From contig NZ_CP067420.1 in NCBI RefSeq assembly GCF_016653635.2, positions 241,501-305,500 of the forward strand: a stretch of DNA of 64,000 nt, given 5' to 3'. Each line of letters opens with the position of its first letter. The first letter of the stretch is position 1. Positions 59,179 through 64,000 of the stretch are shown here, in pieces. The DNA comes from Skermanella sp. TT6. GTDB lineage: Bacteria > Pseudomonadota > Alphaproteobacteria > Azospirillales > Azospirillaceae. The notes beneath the pieces were generated by a model. The model was not told where the DNA came from. It saw only the letters and a list, made by a program, of their open reading frames with translations, and did not search any database. The translations under genes and the position numbers were made by a program.

Positions 59179-60855
59179 CTATTCCGCGGCGGCCGGCGGG
59201 AGGCTGATGCGGACCGTGGTACCGGCACCCTGGATGCTGTCGAGGGTGAGCGATCCGCCGTGGAGGTCGATGAAGGAGCGGGCCAGCGGCAGACCCAGCC
59301 CGGTGCCTTCGAACCGGCGGTTGGTCGCGCAGTCGCCGCGGTGGAACGGTTCGAACACCCGGGTCAGTTCCGAGGCCGCGATCCCCAGCCCGGTGTCCGC
59401 GATCTCGATCCCGAGGCCGGTGTCGCCCGAGTCGAGCCGGGCCGCGTCCACCGTCAGCCGGATGCTGCCGCCCGGCGGCGTGAACTTGACCGCGTTGGAC
59501 AGGATGTTGAGCAGCGCCTGCTTGATCAGCCGCTCGTCCGCCCACAGGCGGGGCAGCGGGTGCCGGGCGATCCGGGTCTCGAACGCGATGCCGGCCGCCG
59601 CGGCGCGCGGCTCGATCAGCCGGACCACGGACGACACCAGATGGTCCGCATCCACCCAGTCATGGGCGAGATGGATGCGGCCGGTCTCGACCTTGGCGAC
59701 GTCCATGATGTCTGAGACGATCTGGAGCAGCAGCTTGCCGCTGTCATAGATATCGGAGGCGTAGCCGACATAGCGGGCGGAGCCGAGCGGGCCGAAGGTC
59801 TGGTTCTTCAGCAGTTCGGAAAAGCCGAGGATGGCGTTCAGCGGCGTCCGCAGCTCGTGGCTCATGGTCGCCAGGAACTCGGTCTTGGCGAGGTCGGCGA
59901 ATTCGGCGCGGTCGGCCCGCTGCCGGGCTTCGCACAGCTCGACGCCGTGGGCCTCCGACGCGATGATCGATGCGACCGCCGAGCGGGCCTCTGCCAGCAG
60001 GCCGGGCGGCAGGGGCGATGCCGGGTCCTCGAATTCGAGGGCTCCGTCGGAGCCGGCGCGGACCGCGTTGCTGCCGGTGAGGTCCCGGAGGGCGGCGAAC
60101 AGCGGGTTCAGGGCATCCTCCGCCGGCTCGCCGCGTAGGACCGCGCCCTGGGCGCGCATGATAGCGAGGAGGAGCGCCCTTTCCCTGTCGTGGAAGCCCG
60201 CACCGTCGGGCCCGGGATCCCGGCGGCCGGCGTCCTTCCGGTCCGCGGCGCGTTCGAGCGTCGCGCGCAGCTCCGCCATGTCGCGGTTCGCCTGCTCCAG
60301 CAGGTCCGCCGAGCGGCGCTTCTCCAGGTGGAGGGCGACCAGCCGGCAGATCGTGTCGAGTTCGCTGGACAGGCGGGGCAGCGGGACGTCCGGATCGTGC
60401 CGCAGGCGCAGCCAGCCATGGTGGGAACGGCCGGCCCGCAGGGGGATCAGGTAGGTCCGGTCCTCCGCCGATCCGCGCCGGGCGACCAGGCGCAGGCTCC
60501 CGCCGGCGGGAGACTCCGCCGGCAGCGTTTCCAAACGCTGGGCCTGCGGATCTCCTGTGTTGCCGAGCTGGAATTCGGCGCCGGAGATGCCGGGGATGGT
60601 GTCGAGCAGGGCCGCGATCCTTCCGAGCGCCGGTTCCGGTGTCGGGACCTCGTCGAGCCCGCAGGCGGCCGTCAGGATCCGGTTCAGCGTCCGCGTCAGG
60701 AACGTATCGGGGGCGGAGGCCTCGCGGGAGGGAGCCGGGGACGCGACATGGGATCGCCCGAGCCGCACGACCGCGTCGCGGCTGAAGATCGACCCATGTT
60801 GATCCTGGACGTCCATCTCGTTCGGCACTCCGCTGTCTCCCCGACGTCGCTCCAT
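59179..60855 (-). CDS. Cytoplasmic sensor histidine kinase
   Basis: A 558-residue kinase without membrane helices. N-terminal half has GAF-like sensor features (ALGRIAALLDTIPGISGAEF, LRLVARRGSAEDRTYLIPLR) and a coiled-coil linker. HisKA is FLATMSHELRTPLNAILGFS (phosphoacceptor His) and HATPase has AVKFTPPGGSIRL and EGTGLGLPLARSFIDLHGGS. Start ATG at 60855 or 60816. No response regulator gene is adjacent. It is convergent with gntR. Confidence 0.9.
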   Translation of the reverse strand: MERRRGDSGVPNEMDVQDQHGSIFSRDAVVRLGRSHVASPAPSREASAPDTFLTRTLNRILTAACGLDEVPTPEPALGRIAALLDTIPGISGAEFQLGNTGDPQAQRLETLPAESPAGGSLRLVARRGSAEDRTYLIPLRAGRSHHGWLRLRHDPDVPLPRLSSELDTICRLVALHLEKRRSADLLEQANRDMAELRATLERAADRKDAGRRDPGPDGAGFHDRERALLLAIMRAQGAVLRGEPAEDALNPLFAALRDLTGSNAVRAGSDGALEFEDPASPLPPGLLAEARSAVASIIASEAHGVELCEARQRADRAEFADLAKTEFLATMSHELRTPLNAILGFSELLKNQTFGPLGSARYVGYASDIYDSGKLLLQIVSDIMDVAKVETGRIHLAHDWVDADHLVSSVVRLIEPRAAAAGIAFETRIARHPLPRLWADERLIKQALLNILSNAVKFTPPGGSIRLTVDAARLDSGDTGLGIEIADTGLGIAASELTRVFEPFHRGDCATNRRFEGTGLGLPLARSFIDLHGGSLTLDSIQGAGTTVRISLPPAAAE

Positions 60856-61165
60856 GCGACGGCCATAATCCTCGTTCCGGACAGATTATCGGCAAAAGTC
60901 TATTACCGCAGTCTTAACTCCAGGTTCTAGATGTGAAGTAAATACTGGGATATGAGCAAGCGATATTTTGGATGAGCCCGGAGGCGGAAAAGATATATTT
61001 CAAACTCGCAGGAATATCGTTTCATTTTCGCAGAAAGATGGAGTGGGAAGCCGCGGCCGCGGCGGATCCGCCCGATCACGGACGCGACCCCGGGACCTGC
61101 GTGCCGATGCCGGCCTTCGTCTGTTGGGAGGGGCATTGGACACGAAGCATCGAGGATCGCATACC
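60856..61165. other. Gene-free region between the histidine kinase and hpf
   Basis: About 310 bp, A+T-rich near 60890-61040, shared by the two divergent genes. It should contain both promoters. No gene was supported; open frames here lack family features. Confidence 0.5.
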
Positions 61166-61759
61166 ATGGACGTTCCGCTGGAAATCGCCTTCCACAATCT
61201 CGAGCCCTCCGCAACTGTGGAAACCCGCGTGCGCGAACGTGTTGCCAAATTGGAGAAGCTGTTTCCGCGTCTTGTGGCTTGCCGAGTGGTGGTCGAAGCG
61301 CCGCACCGGCAGCATCAGAAGGGCAACATCTATCGTGTCCGGATCGAGATGTCGGTGCCGGGCGACGACCTCGTGGTCAGCAAGGAGCCCAACCGGGCGG
61401 CCGAGCGTTTCGCGGACCCGGATGTCTATACCGTTCTCAAGGACGCCTTCGACACCGCCGAGCGCATGCTGAAGGGCTACAAGGGCAAGCTGTCGAGCGA
61501 GGTCACCAAGCCGCACGATGCGCCCATGCACGGCCACATCATGCGGATCAATCCCAACAATGACTTCGGCTTCCTGCGGACCGCCGAGGGGACGCAGCTC
61601 TGGTTCCACCGCAATTCGGTGATGAACGAGGAACTGGAAAGCTTCTCGGAAGGCGATCCGGTCCATTACGTGGAGGTCGTCGGGGAGACCGGGCCGCAGG
61701 CCAGCAAGGTCTGGCGCGTCAGCAGCGAGCACCAGCATCAGGACGAGGGGCAAGCCTGA
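61166..61759 (+). CDS. Ribosome hibernation factor (HPF/RaiA) fused to a cold-shock domain
   Basis: A 197-residue protein. Residues 1-100 are an HPF/RaiA domain (LEIAFHNLEPSATVETRVRE, RVAKLEKLFPRLVACRVVVE, VSVPGDDLVVSKEP region). Residues 120-190 are a cold-shock/OB domain (HGHIMRINPNNDFGFLRTAE, WFHRNSVMNEELESFSEGDP). Most HPFs are either short or have a dimerising RsfS-like tail. It likely binds idle ribosomes. ATG at 61166 follows GAGGATC. A longer frame is discounted. Confidence 0.9.
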   Translation: MDVPLEIAFHNLEPSATVETRVRERVAKLEKLFPRLVACRVVVEAPHRQHQKGNIYRVRIEMSVPGDDLVVSKEPNRAAERFADPDVYTVLKDAFDTAERMLKGYKGKLSSEVTKPHDAPMHGHIMRINPNNDFGFLRTAEGTQLWFHRNSVMNEELESFSEGDPVHYVEVVGETGPQASKVWRVSSEHQHQDEGQA

Positions 61760-61821
61760 TCCCCGTGATCCGGCGTCGGCCCCCGGGGCCGGCGCCGTCC
61801 GGGGATCCTGTTCCCGGAGCC

Positions 61822-62247
61822 TCAGTTGGACGAGGCGGTCTGGTCGGAGGCCGGATATTCCGCGACCTCGATCCGGACGCGGGCCGTGCCGTCGTCGGTC
61901 ATGTCGAGCTTGCGGGCGGCGGCCCGCGACAGGTCGATGACCCGCTTCTTGGCGTAAGGGCCGCGGTCGTTGACCTTGACCTTGACGGCCTTGCCGTTCT
62001 CCAGGTTGGTCACCTTGACCACGGTGTTCAGGGGCAGCGAGCGGTGCGCCGCCGTCAGCTTGTTCTGGTCGAAACGCGCGCCGCTCGCGGTCTTCTTGCC
62101 GTGCAGGCCGGGGCCGTACCAGGACGCGGTCCCGACCTGCCTGAAATCGGTGCCGGGCTTTCCAGTCGAGTGGGCGGTATCGAAAGAGAATGGCAGGCAG
62201 ATAGCAATCGCCAAAGCGGCGGCAGTCAGGGTTTTCTTGAAGGTCAT
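61822..62247 (-). CDS. RlpA-like septal ring lytic transglycosylase family protein
   Basis: A 141-residue secreted protein. Signal peptide (TAAALAIAICLPFSFDTAHS) then a double-psi beta-barrel RlpA domain (VGTASWYGPGLHGKKTASGA, RFDQNKLTAAHRSLPLNTVV, VKVNDRGPYAKKRVIDLS). The Asp of DRGP is the catalytic residue of RlpA. No SPOR domain is present, so septal targeting is not predicted. ATG at 62247 starts the signal peptide. Confidence 0.9.
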   Translation of the reverse strand: MTFKKTLTAAALAIAICLPFSFDTAHSTGKPGTDFRQVGTASWYGPGLHGKKTASGARFDQNKLTAAHRSLPLNTVVKVTNLENGKAVKVKVNDRGPYAKKRVIDLSRAAARKLDMTDDGTARVRIEVAEYPASDQTASSN

Positions 62248-62382
62248 CAGTCGTTCCGGCCGTAGTTGACGTTGACTCATGAACAGCCTGATCCGCGATT
62301 TGTTCCAGTTATGGAAATTGCGGAACTTTGCCACGATTTGAACGTTTTCTGTCGGTCCTAATCCTGAATCCGGAGCTTATGA

Positions 62383-62457
62383 ATGCCCAACATCTTCGTC
62401 ATCATCGGCGTCATCGTCGTCATCATCGCGATCCTGTCGTTCCTCGGCTTGCGCTGA
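62383..62457 (+). CDS. 24-residue hydrophobic membrane peptide
   Basis: A 24-residue ORF from ATG 62383 with GGAG upstream. Nearly all residues are hydrophobic (VIIGVIVVIIAILSFLGLR at the end after MPNIF). It is divergent from the RlpA-like gene and just ahead of a repeat cluster. Similar tiny single-helix proteins are common in proteobacteria. Confidence 0.5.
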   Translation: MPNIFVIIGVIVVIIAILSFLGLR

Positions 62458-62504
62458 CAGACACCGGCCGCCAGCAATGCAATCGTGATCTACGCCGGTC
62501 TTCG

Positions 62505-62921
62505 TCATCCACGGGCTTGACCCGCGGATCTCAAGGCACGGAGGCTTCGATGCTTCCCGTGATAGATGGCCGGATCAAGTCCACGGCTGTCCGGCACGTT
62601 TATTGCTTACCGCTCACAAGCCTGAACTCAAGGCAGAACCACCCCTTTTTCGTCATGGCCGGACTTGATCCGGCCATCGTCTCACAGGTCTCACGGGGGC
62701 TCCGTGGCTGGAGATGCCCGGATCAAGTCCGGGCATGACGATAATGGGAAGATGAAGTATCCTGAGCATCAGCTTGGGGTTGATCAGCAATCATCGTGCC
62801 GGACAGCCGTGGATCAAGTCCGGCCATGACGAAAAAGGAGTGCTTCTGCACGAGATTGGCGCTTTTGTGGAATGCGCGAACAACGTGCCGGACAGCCGTG
62901 GATCAACCTCGGTCATGACGA
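62505..62921. repeat. Cluster B of REP-like palindromes
   Basis: The 605-bp gap 62458-63062 has no gene but four units of the same family as at 14636-14907: about 62505-62600, 62651-62740, 62793-62830 and 62885-62921. Perfect hairpins GGCCGGA-CTTGA-TCCGGCC (62657-62675) and GCCCGGA-TCAAG-TCCGGGC (62716-62734) again have 7-bp stems with a CTTGA/TCAAG loop. The first hairpin is identical in both clusters. Confidence 0.85.
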
Positions 62922-63062
62922 CGGAGCGGATGCCGCTGCCCTTGTTCGCCGCTCCCCGGCCTCGGCCCGCGGCGACGATGGCACCGGCCGTTGACGTTAC
63001 CTCTTTCGATCCATAGTGTGCCCGGAGTGGTCTGAACGGGAGCCGGACGGGGGCGCGGTGCC

Positions 63063-63818
63063 GTGATCAAGGCGTTGCTGGTGCTGGTCCTCCTGGGGCT
63101 GGCGTTTCCGGGACTGTCGGCGCCGGTGCGGGGCGAGACGCTCCGCATCGGGACCGACGCGCGATACCCGCCCTTCGCCTATTTCACCGCCGAAGGCAGG
63201 TTGACCGGGTTCGAGGTCGACCTGGGAAACCAGATCTGCGACAGCCTCGACGCCGTCTGCCAGTGGGTAGACATCCCGTTCGGCCAGCTTGTGCGGGCGC
63301 TTCGCGACGGCCGGATCGACGCCGTCATGGCCAGCTTCGCGATCACCGAGGAACGGCGGCGGCTCGTGGCTTTCTCGGCCAAATACTATTCCACGCCGAT
63401 CCGGTTCCTGGCGGACCGCGCCGAAACGGCGCCGATTACGGCGGACAGCCTTGCCGGCCGGCGGATCGGCGTGGTCATTGGCACGACCCATGTCGATCAT
63501 CTGCTCCGAACCTACGGCCCCGCGGTCAAGCCGACCTTGTTCGAGACCCAGGGGGAGATGCTGGAGGCGCTGGTCGCGGGACGGCTGGACCTCGTGCTCG
63601 CCGACGGGCTCGGGCTCTGGCATTTCCTCAACACGCCGCAGGGTGCCGGTTTCGCCTGGATCGGCAATCCCCTCTACGTGGACGAGGGGATCGGCGTCGC
63701 CATGCGCTCCGGCGATACGGACTTGGTGGAGCGGGTGGACGCGGCGATCGACAGGCTGCTGCGCAACGGAACCTTCCTGCGCGTCAATTCGCGTTATTTC
63801 CCTTTCAATATCTATTGA
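63063..63818 (+). CDS. Periplasmic solute-binding protein, family 3 (amino-acid type)
   Basis: A 251-residue protein. Signal peptide (ALLVLVLLGLAFPGLSAPVR), then TLRIGTDARYPPFAYFTAEG, RLTGFEVDLGNQICDSLDAV and DAVMASFAITEERRRLVAFS, the SBP_bac_3 signature. The ligand Arg and Asp positions are typical of amino-acid binders. No permease genes follow in the window. The start is GTG at 63063. Confidence 0.88.
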   Translation: MIKALLVLVLLGLAFPGLSAPVRGETLRIGTDARYPPFAYFTAEGRLTGFEVDLGNQICDSLDAVCQWVDIPFGQLVRALRDGRIDAVMASFAITEERRRLVAFSAKYYSTPIRFLADRAETAPITADSLAGRRIGVVIGTTHVDHLLRTYGPAVKPTLFETQGEMLEALVAGRLDLVLADGLGLWHFLNTPQGAGFAWIGNPLYVDEGIGVAMRSGDTDLVERVDAAIDRLLRNGTFLRVNSRYFPFNIY

Positions 63819-63840
63819 TGCCGTCCCGGCCGCCGGCCGG

Positions 63841-64000
63841 TCAGGGGCCGCCGACCAGCCGGGCGACCATCGCCTTCAGGTCCGCCGGCTCGTAGGGCTT
63901 CTCGAGAACGGGCACGCCGGTCCTGCCCAGGAAGTCGCGCACGCCGTCGCTCAGCGTGTCGCCGGTGACGAAGACGATACGGTCCAGCAGGCTGGGATGG
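63841..64000 (-). CDS. Receiver-domain protein, C-terminal part (cut by window edge)
   Basis: The final 52 codons of a frame that enters from beyond 64000. FVTGDTLSDGVRDFLGRTGV and LEKPYEPADLKAMVARL match the end of a response-regulator receiver domain (the T of VTGD and the K of EKP are the conserved switch residues). Such ends are typical of hybrid histidine kinases, which is the likeliest identity. TGA at 63841-63843. Confidence 0.75.
   Translation of the reverse strand, partial: HPSLLDRIVFVTGDTLSDGVRDFLGRTGVPVLEKPYEPADLKAMVARLVGGP

Overview
The window is about two-thirds or more G+C. Its gene content points to an alphaproteobacterium of the Rhodospirillales/Azospirillaceae type (Skermanella or Azospirillum relatives): ECF11-type RpoE-ChrR, RpoH, a glpSTPQUV glycerol ABC transporter, a bacteriophytochrome joined to an HWE kinase, NnrU, IalB, ModD and many small alphaproteobacterial membrane proteins. 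The genus is an inference; no rRNA is present. All calls come from reading the sequence, without database searches.

Layout. 1-4017: apparent remnant of an integrative conjugative element lying 3' of a tRNA-Arg(ACG) gene. It has a TrbB/VirB11-like protein without its ATPase motifs, an AlpA/RdfS-like excisionase-type protein, a DUF6499-DUF2285 regulator and a degenerate kinase-ATPase-like ORF. 4137-18103: gamma-glutamyltransferase, xanthine phosphoribosyltransferase, a chemoreceptor, a peptide-type ABC transporter without ATPases, an AmpG-type permease, ArfB, and a LysR/hydrolase/flavoprotein cluster. 18104-28908: TenA-like protein, bacteriophytochrome, RpoH, ChrA, a DJ-1/PfpI protein, ModD, NnrU and ArgG. 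29051-39336: small membrane proteins, RlmN, IalB, RpoE-ChrR behind a matching promoter, an Rpn-family fragment, TrmH-like methyltransferase, L-asparaginase of the R. etli type, quinone oxidoreductase, a SAM methyltransferase and an acyltransferase. 39404-43237: a translationally coupled DctP-like protein and PAS histidine kinase, both broken by point lesions. 43361-46314: phage-shock system (PspF divergent from a sigma-54 promoter and a small membrane protein plus pspABC). 46569-49785: chemoreceptor, fragment of a second chemoreceptor, FkbM methyltransferase. 50001-56049: complete glycerol ABC transporter operon glpSTPQUV. 56157-64000: Rpn nuclease, BenE with a divergent GntR regulator, cytosolic histidine kinase, HPF with a C-terminal cold-shock domain, RlpA-like protein, a 24-residue membrane peptide, a periplasmic solute-binding protein, and the end of a receiver-domain protein running off the window.

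Intergenic DNA holds three kinds of repeat. Two clusters of short palindromes share a 7-bp stem/5-nt loop design (near 14.7 kb and 62.6 kb). An 84-bp element has 19-bp terminal inverted repeats (17858-17941), with a half copy at 27564-27614. An inverted pair of GCAGATG-type repeats flanks the Rpn fragment. Three small genes of 41, 40 and 24 codons are described that are easily missed by length cut-offs.

The most notable observations are the motif-less TrbB-like protein beside ICE excision-type regulators, the reciprocal motif losses in GlpS and GlpT that predict one working and one degenerate ATP site, the doubly damaged sensor operon, and the 84-bp inverted-repeat element.
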